Below are positions 46,466-56,255 of a stretch of 64,000 nucleotides of DNA, piece after piece. The notes under the pieces were generated by a model that saw nothing but the letters and a program-made list of their open reading frames with translations, was not told where the DNA came from and made no database searches. The first letter of the stretch is position 1. Every line of letters begins with the position of its first letter. The position numbers and the translations under genes were made by a program. The stretch covers positions 558,001 through 622,000 of the forward strand of contig CP060757.1 in assembly GCA_023205875.1 (NCBI GenBank). The letters are read 5' to 3'. The DNA comes from Chloropicon primus. Its lineage: Eukaryota > Chlorophyta > Chloropicophyceae > Chloropicales > Chloropicaceae.

Positions 46466-47902
46466 TCACAAGGTCTTGAAGACCTCCTTGGCAGCCGCAA
46501 TGGTGAACTCGATGTCCTCGTCGGTGTGGGCTAAAGAGGTGAATCCAGCCTCGTACATGGACGGGGCGAGGTAGACTCCCTGCTCGAGCATTCCCCTGTG
46601 CCACCTACCGAACTTCTCCGCGTCGCTCGTGGCCGCCTCCTCAAAGTTGTTGACCGGGTTGGCGTTGAAGTAGAATCCGAACATGCCGCTGATGTTGCTT
46701 CCGGTGACCTCATGCCCTGCCTCCCTGGCAGCATCCATGATACCGTTGATGAGCTTGTTGGTGATTCTCTCCAAATGCTCGTAAGCCCCTGGCCTAGCAA
46801 GGATTTCCAGGGTCTTGATCCCCGCGGTCATGGCGAGGGGGTTGCCCGACAGGGTTCCGGCCTGGTACATGGGTCCCGCGGGGGCCACGGTCTGCATGAT
46901 CTCCTTCTTGCCGCCGTAGGCTCCGACTGGCAGTCCGCCCCCGATAACCTTTCCCATGGTGGTCAAGTCGGGAGTGATTCCAAAGTACTCCTGGGCGCAG
47001 CCCTTTGCGATCCTGAACCCGGTCATGACCTCGTCGAAGCACAGGAGAGCTCCCTCCTTCGCGGTGATCTCCCTCAGACCCTCTAGGAACTCCTTCTTTG
47101 GGGGGATGAAGCCAGAGTTACCCACGACTGGCTCCAAGATGACTCCCGCGATCTCGCCCTTGTTGGCCTCGAAGATCGCCTTGACCTCGTCCAAGTCGTT
47201 GTAAGTCGCGCACAGCGTAGTCGCAGTGGCGCTGGCGGGGACTCCGGGGGAGTCGGGGAGGCCGAGGGTGGCGACGCCGCTGCCGGCCTGAACGAGGAAG
47301 GAGTCGGCGTGCCCGTGGTAGCACCCGCTGAACTTGATGATCTTCTCGTTCCCGGTGTAGGCCCTCATGAGGCGGAGCACCGAGAGGCAGGCCTCGGTTC
47401 CGGAGGACACGAAGCGGACCATCTCCACGGAGGGTACCCTCTCGATCACGGCCTTGGCCATGGTGTTCTCCAGCTCGCAGGGCGCGCCGAAGGAGGACCC
47501 CTTCTCGATCGCGGCCTTCAGGGCGTCGTTCACCTCGTCGTTGGCGTGGCCCACGATCGCTGGGCCCCAGCTCCCCACGTAGTCCACGTACTTGTTTCCG
47601 TCGGCGTCAAAGGCGTAGGCCCCCTTCACCTTGTCGAAGACGATGGGCTGCCCACCGACGCTCTTGAAGGCCCTGACGGGGGAGTTCACTCCGCCGGGCA
47701 GCAAATCCTGGGCCTCGGCGAAGATCCTCTCGCTCTCCGCGGTGTTCAGCACGGGCGCCGCGGCGGCCTGGACCCTCTTGTTCGAGTGGGCCATCAACTT
47801 GGTCTGCCTCCTCGCCACGGTCCTCTGCTGCACCACCGCATTGGCCTGCTGCACCGCCTTGGCGCTCCCGCACTTCTGGCTCATTCTCGTCAACTCCTTC
47901 AT
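46466..47902 (-). CDS. GSA: Glutamate-1-semialdehyde 2,1-aminomutase, plastid
   Basis: 478 residues from ATG 47902. It converts glutamate-1-semialdehyde to 5-aminolevulinate, the committed step toward heme and chlorophyll. The first ~45 residues are basic and Gln/Ala-rich (transit peptide). The mature part starts [20 protein letters not shown] and is typical throughout: [73 protein letters not shown], then the PLP lysine in [18 protein letters not shown] near 318 and [16 protein letters not shown]. Expression should be high, in keeping with its very uniform GC-rich codon use. It converges with the SLC13-type gene, 87 bp between stops. Confidence 0.95.
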   Translation of the reverse strand: MKELTRMSQKCGSAKAVQQANAVVQQRTVARRQTKLMAHSNKRVQAAAAPVLNTAESERIFAEAQDLLPGGVNSPVRAFKSVGGQPIVFDKVKGAYAFDADGNKYVDYVGSWGPAIVGHANDEVNDALKAAIEKGSSFGAPCELENTMAKAVIERVPSVEMVRFVSSGTEACLSVLRLMRAYTGNEKIIKFSGCYHGHADSFLVQAGSGVATLGLPDSPGVPASATATTLCATYNDLDEVKAIFEANKGEIAGVILEPVVGNSGFIPPKKEFLEGLREITAKEGALLCFDEVMTGFRIAKGCAQEYFGITPDLTTMGKVIGGGLPVGAYGGKKEIMQTVAPAGPMYQAGTLSGNPLAMTAGIKTLEILARPGAYEHLERITNKLINGIMDAAREAGHEVTGSNISGMFGFYFNANPVNNFEEAATSDAEKFGRWHRGMLEQGVYLAPSMYEAGFTSLAHTDEDIEFTIAAAKEVFKTL

Positions 47903-49206
47903 GCTTGCTGCTCCTGCGTCGTCGTCGTCGTCGTCGTCGTCGTCCTTGGGTGAGAGAAACAAGAGAGAGGCAGAGAGAGAGAGAGGGAGGGAGTGAGAGA
48001 GAGAGATTGCAGACGAAGACGAGGCTTTTGGTTCAGTCCCAAGTCCCTCCCTGTCGGACGATCGATTCCTTCTCTTCTGAGAAAAAAACGAAAACGAAAA
48101 CGGAAGCGAAGGAAACCAGGTAGCGGGTGGGCTCGCCTCGATCCCTCCGCGACCTCGTGCCACCACCGTGCCTCGTCCCTCACCTACCTCGCTGGTCCGT
48201 CGGCTCTGCTGTACACGTCCTCGTCCTCCACTTGGCCGCTTTTTTTTCTTCTGGATAGGACAAGAGCCAATGAGAGACCAGATCTTGAGATCGGCGGAAG
48301 AGGAGGCTGGCTGCAGGAGGGGGGACGATCAAGAGGGCAAGGCAAGACGGGGAAGGAACAGCAACAGCGAAAGGAAGATGGAGCTAAAGATCGTGACAGC
48401 CGATCTATGCGTTGTTAAGAATGCCTCTCGGTGGATGGATGCCACTCGCGTCGAATCATCAGAGGAATCAATCACTCCAGGCGAAGGACTCCGGCAGTCC
48501 TCCTCCTCATTCCGGGAAAGAGTCGCTCTGCTGGAATTCAATCCTCTCCCCCTGCTAAATTCGTCCCGCAATAGTCGATGCCGTCTCTTTCATCATTCTC
48601 CTCTCAGTCCTCGCGCTCTCCAGCACCATCCGATCCACGCACCACCCCTTTGAGCTCCTTCGATAGGTTACAGCCAAGCCCGCTGCTGTGGAGGCCTGAG
48701 CGTGTTGCAGGGTTCGAGCCTGTTCCCACGACCCTGCCCCTCTTCCTTCCTTGTCCTCCACTCGCCCCTCCTCCACGGAAACGAAGGAGACCTGAAAAAA
48801 CAACGAATCCCTCCGTGCGTTACTCTTTTCCAAGCAATAATGATAATGACAACAGGATCCGTCCGTCGTGTCTCTCCAGCGACGACTCGACTCGAAAGAG
48901 CAAGAGATTCCCCTTCTTGTTCTTTGTTCTTCCGTCCTCTCCTCCTCTCCCCCTCCTTGATCGCCCTCCTGCCTCATCCACAATCTCAACCGAGAGAGAG
49001 AGAGCAGACTTCTGGTTCAGGACCGGGCCGGACGGACTGAGGGACTTGTTGAGCCGCGAGCCTTGGCATCGCGCGAGGAGGCAAGGCTTCCCATCGTCGA
49101 GCTTTGCTGCTGCTGTGACGTCGCTCGCTCGACTCCTTTCGCGAGAAGGTCACAGGAGAAGGCACCGGGCGTCGACGGAAGCTTGGAAGGTTTTGGGTTG
49201 CAGAGT
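47903..49206. other. 1.3-kb spacer GSA / SufS
   Basis: No intact gene is visible. Contents: a (GTC)n run at 47916-47944 just upstream of the GSA start, a GA run at 47960-48006, the sulfotransferase deletion copy at 48600-48804 and its flanks, and general upstream sequence of both divergent genes. Confidence 0.55.
48600..48804 (-). pseudogene. Internally deleted copy of the sulfotransferase gene
   Basis: About 205 bp related to the sulfotransferase gene at 58035-59288. Bases 48641-48804 match the gene's 5' coding part (about 59027-59190) with very few differences; 48600-48640 match its last codons (about 58032-58079), with a small length difference. The ~945 bp between are missing. The junction lies at a short TGCA homology: the gene has TGCA at both break points. 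The reading frame is kept: the copy encodes SSKGWC joined to VDRMVLESAR, against SSKGWC and CIDRTVLESAR in the gene. It lacks the signal anchor and the whole catalytic part, so it cannot encode a sulfotransferase. Confidence 0.85.
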
Positions 49207-50592
49207 ATGACGACGACGACGACGACGACGATGGTGCAGTGCTCGCGAAGCCGTTGGGGGTGTCCGAGGGGAGGGTTCAGGGGCGCCTCGTCGGTCGCCG
49301 CGCGATCGGCGGCGCAGGGCACGAGCCCCCGACTGACGGCCGAGGACGTGGCGGGCATCAGGAGGGAGTTCCCCATCTTGGAGAGGGAGGTGCACGGGGA
49401 CAAGCGGCTGGTGTACCTGGACAACGCGGCGACGTCCCAGAAGCCGAGGAGGGTTCTTGGCGCAATGGAGGACTACTACGCGGACTACAACTCGAACGTT
49501 CACAGGGGCGTCCACGCGCTGAGCGCCAAGGCGACGGAGAGGTATGAAGAGGCCAGGGACAAGGTGGCCCGGTTCGTCGGCGCCGAGTCTTCGCGGGAGA
49601 TCGTGTTCACCAGGAACGCGAGCGAGGCCATCAACCTCGTGGCTTACACTTGGGGGGAGGAGAACCTGGGGGAGGGAGACGAGGTCGTGCTGACGGTCGC
49701 GGAGCACCACAGCAACATCGTTCCCTGGCAGATCCTGAGCAGGAGGAAGAAGTTCACTCTCAAGTACGTCCGCCTCGACGAGGCGTCGCAGACCCTGGAC
49801 CTGGAGGGCCTGGGGGAGGCCATCGGGCCGAGAACCAAGCTCGTCACCGTGGGGCACGTGAGCAACGTCCTGGGGTGCGTCAACCCGGTCGGCGACATCG
49901 TGGCCCTGGCGCGGAGCGGGGGCCACCCGGGGTGCAAGGTGCTCCTGGACGCCTGCCAGTCGGTGCCCCACATGCCGGTGAACTTCAGCGAGCTCCAGGT
50001 GGACTTCGCCGTGTGCTCGGGCCACAAGATGTGCGCTCCCACCGGGATAGGCTTCCTGTGGGGAAAGATGGAGGTCCTCGAGGCGATGCCGCCTTTCATG
50101 GGAGGGGGGGAGATGATCCAAGACGTCTTTGAGTCCCACAGCACTTTTGCCAGGCCGCCGGGGAAGTTCGAGGCCGGTACCCCGGCCATCTGCGAAGCGA
50201 TTGGCCTGGGGGCCGCTTGCGACTACCTGAGCGACATCGGGATGCACCGGCTCGAGGAATTCGAGCTGGAGATGGGGACGTACATGTACGAGGAGTTGGA
50301 GAAGAACATCGAGGGGATCGAAATTTATGGCCCGAGCCCCAAGCAGGCACCGAGGGCCGCGCTGGCGGCCTTCAACGTGGAAGGGCTCCACGCCACGGAC
50401 ATCTCGATGATCTTGGACCAGTACGGCATCGCGGTGAGGTCGGGCCACCACTGCACGCAGCCTCTGCACCACCACCTCGGCATCAACGCCAGCGCGAGGG
50501 CTTCGCTGTACATGTACAACACGAAGGAGGAAATAGACCAGTTCGTCGCGAAGCTCAAGGACACGATCGACTTTTTCGGACAGGCTTCCTGA
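49207..50592 (+). CDS. SUFS: SufS-type cysteine desulfurase, plastid
   Basis: 461 residues from ATG 49207, which opens with a Thr run from (ACG)n. About 45 residues of Ser/Arg-rich leader precede the enzyme (transit peptide). SufS takes sulfur from cysteine for Fe-S cluster assembly in plastids. Hallmarks: [37 protein letters not shown]-type loop [29 protein letters not shown], the PLP lysine in [18 protein letters not shown] near 273, and the catalytic cysteine in [15 protein letters not shown] near 416. The group II hallmark of a short, ordered Cys loop is present, in contrast to the mitochondrial NFS1. The GPSP motif and the C-terminal helix are ordinary. Single exon. Confidence 0.95.
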   Translation: MTTTTTTTMVQCSRSRWGCPRGGFRGASSVAARSAAQGTSPRLTAEDVAGIRREFPILEREVHGDKRLVYLDNAATSQKPRRVLGAMEDYYADYNSNVHRGVHALSAKATERYEEARDKVARFVGAESSREIVFTRNASEAINLVAYTWGEENLGEGDEVVLTVAEHHSNIVPWQILSRRKKFTLKYVRLDEASQTLDLEGLGEAIGPRTKLVTVGHVSNVLGCVNPVGDIVALARSGGHPGCKVLLDACQSVPHMPVNFSELQVDFAVCSGHKMCAPTGIGFLWGKMEVLEAMPPFMGGGEMIQDVFESHSTFARPPGKFEAGTPAICEAIGLGAACDYLSDIGMHRLEEFELEMGTYMYEELEKNIEGIEIYGPSPKQAPRAALAAFNVEGLHATDISMILDQYGIAVRSGHHCTQPLHHHLGINASARASLYMYNTKEEIDQFVAKLKDTIDFFGQAS

Positions 50593-50734
50593 GAGAGAGG
50601 GGGGGGAGAGAGCACGACGGGAGGTTTTGCGCATTAGTGCTCGAAAATTTGTTACAATTGTTAATTCTTGTGTGTCTTTGTCTTTGGGGGAGGACCAAGC
50701 CAGCCAGGGTGTCGTCGTGGTCCTCCTCGTCGAA

Positions 50735-51589
50735 CTAATATATTGATACAGCGCCCTCGGGCACGGTAAGGTTCTCCTTCGTCTTCGGTTTGTGGCTCAA
50801 TTTCGAGAGCTTGTTCTTCTCGTCAAACGCAAACGTGCTGTCGAACTTTCCAAACTCCACGTGCTCGATCGCGGCCCCGCAGAGCGGGCAGCCCATGTTC
50901 TGCTTGCACAGCCCCGTGGCGCACTTGGTGCAAAGCACAGCGTGCAAGCAAGGGTGGAGCCTGGTCTCCCTGTGATTCTCTAGACATACAACACAATAGC
51001 GGTTCTCCTCGATCAGGCCAGCCTTCTCCAGATCTGCCAGCGACTTCTCCATATCCCCAAGCTTTTGATAGATGGAGGACCTGAGCTGGTAGGCTTCGAT
51101 GTGCTCTGGATACTTCTCCACCAGCACGGTCAGGTCACTCAGTGCGTCGTTGAGCTCTCCCTGCTCCTTGTAAATCGTGGCTCTCACGAAGTACGCCATC
51201 TGCAGGTACGTTCCCAGTTTAATGGCCACGGTCAGGTCTTCCACCGCCTTTCCGAGCTCTTTCAATTTGTAGTACGCCAGGCCCCTCTCGAGGTAGACCC
51301 TCTCCAAGTCCTCCTTGTAAAGCAAAGCCTTGGAATAAGCTTCAATGGCTTCTGTGAAGTTCGACTTCTCAACGAGAGCATTCCCGTGCAGGAGGAGGCG
51401 AGTCGCCGTCTGCTCCGCCGTCACAGCGGGGTTCTCCTCGTCCCTCTGTCTGTAGCTAGAGGTCGTCCTCGTCCTCACGTAATGCCCGTCGAGCCTCCCT
51501 GCCGAGTTATAGTGCACCTGCCTGCCCGACATGTTGTACCGGGCATCCTCAAAGGCGCTCTCCCCGTGCTGTGAAATTCCGCAACCCAT
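50735..51589 (-). CDS. TPR-RING protein with N-myristoylation signal
   Basis: 284 residues from ATG 51589. The start MGCGIS fits N-myristoylation of Gly2 and palmitoylation of Cys3. Three TPR units lie at about 58-190 (ALVEKSNFTEAIEAYSKALL; LAYYKLKELGKAVEDLTVAI; LNDALSDLTVLVEKYPEHIE). A C3HC4 RING follows at about 205-245: CVVCLENHRETRLHPCLHAV, LCTKCATGLC, CPLC. The tail is basic and Lys-rich. A membrane-tethered E3 ubiquitin ligase that binds clients through its TPRs is a fair inference. The combination resembles a metazoan/plant TPR-RING design, but I know no exact counterpart. It converges with SufS, 142 bp stop to stop. Confidence 0.8.
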   Translation of the reverse strand: MGCGISQHGESAFEDARYNMSGRQVHYNSAGRLDGHYVRTRTTSSYRQRDEENPAVTAEQTATRLLLHGNALVEKSNFTEAIEAYSKALLYKEDLERVYLERGLAYYKLKELGKAVEDLTVAIKLGTYLQMAYFVRATIYKEQGELNDALSDLTVLVEKYPEHIEAYQLRSSIYQKLGDMEKSLADLEKAGLIEENRYCVVCLENHRETRLHPCLHAVLCTKCATGLCKQNMGCPLCGAAIEHVEFGKFDSTFAFDEKNKLSKLSHKPKTKENLTVPEGAVSIY

Positions 51590-52180
51590 TCTTCACTCTC
51601 CTCTCCTCTTTCACGCACGCACGCAAACACACACACACACACACACAAGAGAGAGACAACACTATCCGTCCGTCCGTCTCACCGTGTTCCTGTCCCTCTC
51701 CCCCCTTCTCTCTCTTCCGTGGACTTGGTTGTCCAACCCGATACCTTCGACTCTACCAGAGCCTTGTTTGCATCATATGCCGCGGAGGCACCAACACCAC
51801 TCGAACCCGCTTGCCCTTGCGCTTGCGCTTGCCCCTTCCCTCACGACCTGGGTACCTGCACTCACGACTCCAGTCCCCTTGTCCTCGTCCTGCACCCTCT
51901 CAACGGCTAATCTAATCTGTCGCTCTTGACAATCGTATACATCGTAGAATCGTATAAAGATGGCGCGAGGACTCGGGGGGGGAGAGACGTTGTTGGACCT
52001 CGGACATTGACATCAAAGATCAAGTCTCTTCGACAGATGACATCAATTCTCCTCAAGAATTGTCGCTCCTGCTCCTGCTCTGGCTTGGCTTGGCGTTTCG
52101 ATTCGCATGGGGGAGGGCCGGCACTACAATCGAAGGTACTTCAGTAACGAGGCGGCAAAAACCCAAGAGGTGGGCTGGCG

Positions 52181-52216
<36 letters not shown>

Positions 52217-52275
52217 TTGTGTTGTGTTGTGTTGTGTTGTGTTGTTTCGATTGAAGGGTTGTTGCTTTTGTTAGG
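51590..52275. promoter_or_regulatory. Divergent spacer TPR-RING / GluRS
   Basis: 686 bp between start codons with no supported gene. It contains a CA run at 51628-51646, a GA run at 52185-52213 and a TTGTG pentamer repeat at 52215-52243 close to the GluRS start. Confidence 0.5.
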
Positions 52276-54435
52276 ATGTCGCTAGCGAGTTTGGAGTTCC
52301 ACGAGCGAAGCGTGCCCTTGGGCGCTTTGGCTTGCGCGGAGCTTGGAGGCCTCGGAGGCAAGGTGGAGCAGGTGTCGAGGAAGGACGTCAACCCGAAGGA
52401 TCCACCCAAGTTGGTGGTGAAGGCCGACGGAACGAGGTTCGAGGGAGCGGCGACGTGCCTCAGGTACTTCGCCAGGGCGGGGAGCAAGAAGTCCCAGCTG
52501 TTCTTGGACGGCCACCCGGTGGAGGGGACGCAGATCGACCAGTGGATCGACTGGAGCGTCGTGCTGAAGCCAGGCCAAGGCCTGCCGGAGCTTCTGAAGC
52601 AGATCAATGCCTTCGTTTCGACGAGGACTTACCTCGTTGGTGGCGTGCTGACTCTCGCCGACGTCGCGATCTGGGGGACCCTCGCCTCGATGCCGCTGTG
52701 GGTGAACAAGCTGAAGAAGGACAAGAGCCTGGTAGGCTTGGTGAAGTGGTACGACACTTGCAGCGCCATCCCGGAGTTCGCCAAGGTGCTGAGCGAACAG
52801 AGCAAGCCCAAGAAGAGCGCGGCCTCCGCGGACGGAAAGAAGGCCGATACCGGTGGAAGCTTCGAGATCAAGCTCACCGGTGCCGTGAAGGGGAAGGTGG
52901 TCACGAGATTCCCACCGGAGCCCTCTGGATACCTCCACATTGGTCACGCCAAGGCTTGCCTCCTCAACCAATACTTTGCGCAGCACTACGAAGGCAAGCT
53001 CCTTCTGCGGTTCGACGACACGAACCCCTCCAAGGAGAAGGACGAGTTCGTCGAGAACATCTTGCAAGACCTGAAGAGCTTGGGCATCGAGGCAGACCAG
53101 ACGTCCTACACGTCTGACCACTTCCCCCAGTTGCTTGACTTGGCGGAGAAGATGATCAAGAAGGGATTCCTGTACGCGGACGACACGCCCGTCGAGAAGA
53201 TGAGGGAGGAGCGCATGGAGGGCATCAACTCCGTGAGGAGGGACAGGTCAGTGGAGGAGAACCTCAAGATCTTCAAGGAGATGCAGGACGGAACCGAGGA
53301 GGGCCAGAAGCACTGCATCAGGGTGAAGCTCGATATGCAGAACCTGAACAAGGCTCTGAGGGATCCCGTGTGCTTCAGGTGCAACCTGACCCCGCACCAC
53401 AGGACGGGAACCACCTACAAGGTGTACCCTACGTATGACTTTGCGTGTCCTTTCGTCGACAGCTTCGAGGGCGTCACCCACGCTCTCAGGACGAACGAGT
53501 ACAAGGACAGGGAGGACCAGTTCCAATGGATTCTCAAGTTGCAGAGGGAGGTGCTCCCAAAGCTGCCAAAGGTGAACATCTGGGAGTTCTCCAGGCTGAA
53601 CATGGTGAACACCGTGATGAGCAAGAGGAAGCTCCAGTGGTTTGTCGACACGGGCAAGGTGAGCAGCTGGACCGACCCCAGGTTCCCCACCGTCCAGGGC
53701 CTCCTCCGCAGGGGTCTCACCGTGCCTGCGCTTAGGGACTTCATCCTCCAGCAGGGTGCAAGCAAGAACACCACCAACCAATCGTGGGACAAGATCTGGA
53801 CCCTGAACAAGAAGCTCGTCGATCCCGTCTGCGCGAGGCACACCGCCGTGATCAGCGAGAAGATGGTCCCCGTCGAGCTCGTCAACGGCCCAGCGGAGCC
53901 TCAGGTCGAGACCGTGCTGAGGCACAAGAAGAACCCTGCCACGGGAAAGAAGTCCATGACGAAGTTGAACCGCATCCTGATTGACTATGCAGATGCCAAG
54001 GTGCTCAGCAAGGGAGAGGAGGTCACCTTCATGAGCTGGGGGAACTGCTTCATCGAGGACATCAAGGTCAACGGCGCTGGAGAGATCACGGGACTCGTGG
54101 GTAAGCTGAACCCTGGCGGAGACTTCAAGACCACCAAGCTCAAGCTCACTTGGCTTGCGGACATCCAGGACAACGTCAACGTGCGCTTGGTGTACTACGA
54201 CCACCTCATCACCAAGAAGAAGATTGAGGAGGGCGACAACTTCGAGGACCTCGTGAACACCAAGAGCAAGGTGGAGACCATGGCGATCGCTGACGGCAAC
54301 TGCAGGAACCTGCAGAAGAGCGAGATCATCCAGTTCGAGAGGAAGGGCTACTTCATCGTCGACGAGCCTTACATGAAAGAATCCAAGCCTATTGTCCTGA
54401 ACTACATCCCAGACGGAAGGACCAAGGGGAAGTAA
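52276..54435 (+). CDS. Glutamyl-tRNA synthetase, cytosolic eukaryotic type
   Basis: 719 residues from ATG 52276. It charges tRNA-Glu. The N-terminal ~185 residues form a GST-like appended domain (ATCLRYFARAGSKKSQLFLD; TYLVGGVLTLADVAIWGTL), typical of cytosolic GluRS in aminoacyl-tRNA synthetase complexes. The class I catalytic core follows: VVTRFPPEPSGYLHIGHAKA (HIGH motif near 221), LLLRFDDTNPSKEKDEFVEN, TYDFACPFVDSFEGVTHALR and the MSK signature in NTVMSKRKLQWFV near 449. The C-terminal anticodon-binding beta domains end normally. The archaeal-eukaryotic form rules out the plastid GluRS. Glutaminyl-tRNA synthetase is close in sequence; the GST-like domain and PEPSGYLHIGHAKA context favour GluRS. 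Single exon. Confidence 0.9.
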   Translation: MSLASLEFHERSVPLGALACAELGGLGGKVEQVSRKDVNPKDPPKLVVKADGTRFEGAATCLRYFARAGSKKSQLFLDGHPVEGTQIDQWIDWSVVLKPGQGLPELLKQINAFVSTRTYLVGGVLTLADVAIWGTLASMPLWVNKLKKDKSLVGLVKWYDTCSAIPEFAKVLSEQSKPKKSAASADGKKADTGGSFEIKLTGAVKGKVVTRFPPEPSGYLHIGHAKACLLNQYFAQHYEGKLLLRFDDTNPSKEKDEFVENILQDLKSLGIEADQTSYTSDHFPQLLDLAEKMIKKGFLYADDTPVEKMREERMEGINSVRRDRSVEENLKIFKEMQDGTEEGQKHCIRVKLDMQNLNKALRDPVCFRCNLTPHHRTGTTYKVYPTYDFACPFVDSFEGVTHALRTNEYKDREDQFQWILKLQREVLPKLPKVNIWEFSRLNMVNTVMSKRKLQWFVDTGKVSSWTDPRFPTVQGLLRRGLTVPALRDFILQQGASKNTTNQSWDKIWTLNKKLVDPVCARHTAVISEKMVPVELVNGPAEPQVETVLRHKKNPATGKKSMTKLNRILIDYADAKVLSKGEEVTFMSWGNCFIEDIKVNGAGEITGLVGKLNPGGDFKTTKLKLTWLADIQDNVNVRLVYYDHLITKKKIEEGDNFEDLVNTKSKVETMAIADGNCRNLQKSEIIQFERKGYFIVDEPYMKESKPIVLNYIPDGRTKGK

Positions 54436-54626
54436 ACAATTTAAACAATCTTACAATTTCCAACACTTCTTCCGACAAGCTCGCCTTGACCAGACTCTTC
54501 TGCTCGGATCCGAGGAATATTTCACTGGCTCGGCGAAGCATTTTGGCACTTGGAGGCCAGGCACCAACAACACAAACAAGGGGTCCTTCGCCACTCGTCC
54601 ACCACCGACGACTCTCCCTCTCTCTC

Positions 54627-55490
54627 TCACGTGATCGGCTTCCCGCGGACGTCGAAGTTTCCCCTCAGCCTCTTGAGCCGCTCTTCTCTTGCAACCTCGG
54701 CCACTCGCCACTCTCCGAGGTCGACGCCGCCCTTGGCCCGGGGAGAGCGAGGCCCCGACCCGCTCTCGGGACGAACGTCCCTCACAAGCTTGGCAGGACG
54801 CCAAGAGTTGCTCTCTGCGTTGATCGCGAACTTCGTCGACACCAGCGATATCTTGCGAGGAATGAACTCCAAGAGCACGAACCTCTCATCGTTCGGCCCA
54901 CTTTGGAAGAAATTCCACAGCACCCAGTTCTCCTTCCAGATCCCCTCGTGCACGGCCTTGTAGAAAGGCCCGTCGCTGCGCCGGACTACGCTGCAGACTT
55001 CCCCTTGCATCACAAAGTAGTTCCCGGATCTATCGTAAGCGCCGATGCTGCACTTGGGGTCCTTGTTCAGCTCGGCAACCTTCTCGGTGTGCACATTGGT
55101 CGCGATCCAGAGCCGGTCGCACCAGTTGGCCGACGAGGCGTCGGAACTTTTGACCAGCTTGGGGGTCAAGTGAATCGACACCGGTCTGCCGTTCGGGCCC
55201 AACCTACCATCCTCACTCGCCGTGAAGAGCATGGCGATCCCATCCGTTGCCTTCCAGACGTCGAGGGCCGCCTTAAGGATGTCCGGCGCGGTGTGGACCG
55301 CCCCTGCGCCCTCGCAGGACGCCATCACGATCCGCAGCGCCTTTGGCACGAGGACCTCAGGACTCACAATGCGAGTCCGATTTCGCTCCCCGCTCTCCTG
55401 AACCCAGTGGCGCGTGACAACCATCGCGCCACCGGCGAGTCCCACCGCGGCGAGGGCTCGGCTCGACCTCGCAAACCGCTGCCACATCAT
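54627..55490 (-). CDS. PNPOx-like split-barrel flavoprotein
   Basis: 287 residues from ATG 55490 (the next codon is also ATG). The N-terminal helix RALAAVGLAGGAMVVTRHW suggests a membrane anchor or targeting peptide. The domain (about 70-230) has TDGIAMLFTASEDGRLGPNG, VSIHLTPKLV, DRLWIATNVHTEKVAELNKD, CSIGAYDRSGNYFVMQGEV and IWKENWVLWNFFQSG. This is the layout of FMN-binding split-barrel proteins of the pyridoxamine 5'-phosphate oxidase-like and general stress protein 26 group. The C-terminal 60 residues are charged. The biological substrate is not deducible. Its start lies 35 bp after the APC13 stop codon on the same strand. Confidence 0.7.
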   Translation of the reverse strand: MMWQRFARSSRALAAVGLAGGAMVVTRHWVQESGERNRTRIVSPEVLVPKALRIVMASCEGAGAVHTAPDILKAALDVWKATDGIAMLFTASEDGRLGPNGRPVSIHLTPKLVKSSDASSANWCDRLWIATNVHTEKVAELNKDPKCSIGAYDRSGNYFVMQGEVCSVVRRSDGPFYKAVHEGIWKENWVLWNFFQSGPNDERFVLLEFIPRKISLVSTKFAINAESNSWRPAKLVRDVRPESGSGPRSPRAKGGVDLGEWRVAEVAREERLKRLRGNFDVRGKPIT

Positions 55491-55525
55491 CTCAGCAATC
55501 CCTCCTCTCGCACTAGTGTTGTCTT

Positions 55526-55765
55526 TCAAGTATACTGTTCCAAGCCGTGATGGTTCCACTTTTCCCCCTCCTTCTCGTCCTTCTCCTTCCTCTCGTTCTC
55601 TGCCGTGTCCAGAATGTCGTTCGAGAGGAGGCTCTGGTGGTTCGCTCCCGAAAATACCAGCGTATCGTCCGGCAGCGTCTCCCTCTGCCAGGCCTCGTCA
55701 ATCACCCCAAGAATCACTTGCTCCTCTGTCAGGAACAAGTCATTCCCCTTCTTCATGTCACTCAT
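55526..55765 (-). CDS. APC13: Anaphase-promoting complex subunit APC13 (BONSAI-like)
   Basis: 79 residues from ATG 55765. The core VILGVIDEAWQRETLPDDTL and the terminal EGEKWNHHGLEQYT match the two conserved parts of APC13, whose plant form (BONSAI) has a DIVDEEWMRDTLPDD segment and a WxDLAL ending. APC13 stabilises the TPR arm of the APC/C ubiquitin ligase that drives mitotic exit. The protein length is usual for the family. The stop at 55526-55528 is only 35 bp upstream of the downstream same-strand start at 55490. There is room for neither a separate 3' UTR with poly(A) site nor a promoter, so this gene pair may share one transcript. Confidence 0.75.
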   Translation of the reverse strand: MSDMKKGNDLFLTEEQVILGVIDEAWQRETLPDDTLVFSGANHQSLLSNDILDTAENERKEKDEKEGEKWNHHGLEQYT

Positions 55766-56255
55766 CGTCGTCGTTGGTCCATCCCCTCCACAGCGTCTTT
55801 CCTCTCCACAAAACGCTCGAACGAAAGACAAAGCGAAACAGATCCGACCCTTGCGCCTGCGCTTCCCCTCCCAACACCCTCGTCGTCGTCGTCCTCGTCG
55901 TCCTCGTCGCCTCTCCCTCCCTCGAACTGGCTCCTCGCTCCCGCGGGATTCAAATGATGGGATCCCAAGGACAAGCTGCCTAGTGACAGAAGCAAAGGCA
56001 AAGGCAGGACTGCCTTGGACAACACCGCGCCAGGTGAGCGGGGACCCGATCCAGGAGGGGAGAAGAGTGTGGCGCGACTGACGTCTTCATTGTTTCTCCT
56101 TGCTTTTCGCTGCTTTTCGTTGTTTTCGTCAACGGAACAGGTGAAGGAGGTCAGAGGAGGTTGGGAGGACAGGGAGGTGTGTGGGTGTGGGTGTGTGTGA
56201 ACAAGGAAGGTAGGGGGCGGGGCACTGCGCGAGAGAAAACACTTCGGGGGCGAAT
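55766..56255. promoter_or_regulatory. Divergent spacer APC13 / IFT56
   Basis: 490 bp between start codons with a (CGT)n-like run at 55888-55915. I see no gene. It presumably holds both promoters. Confidence 0.45.
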
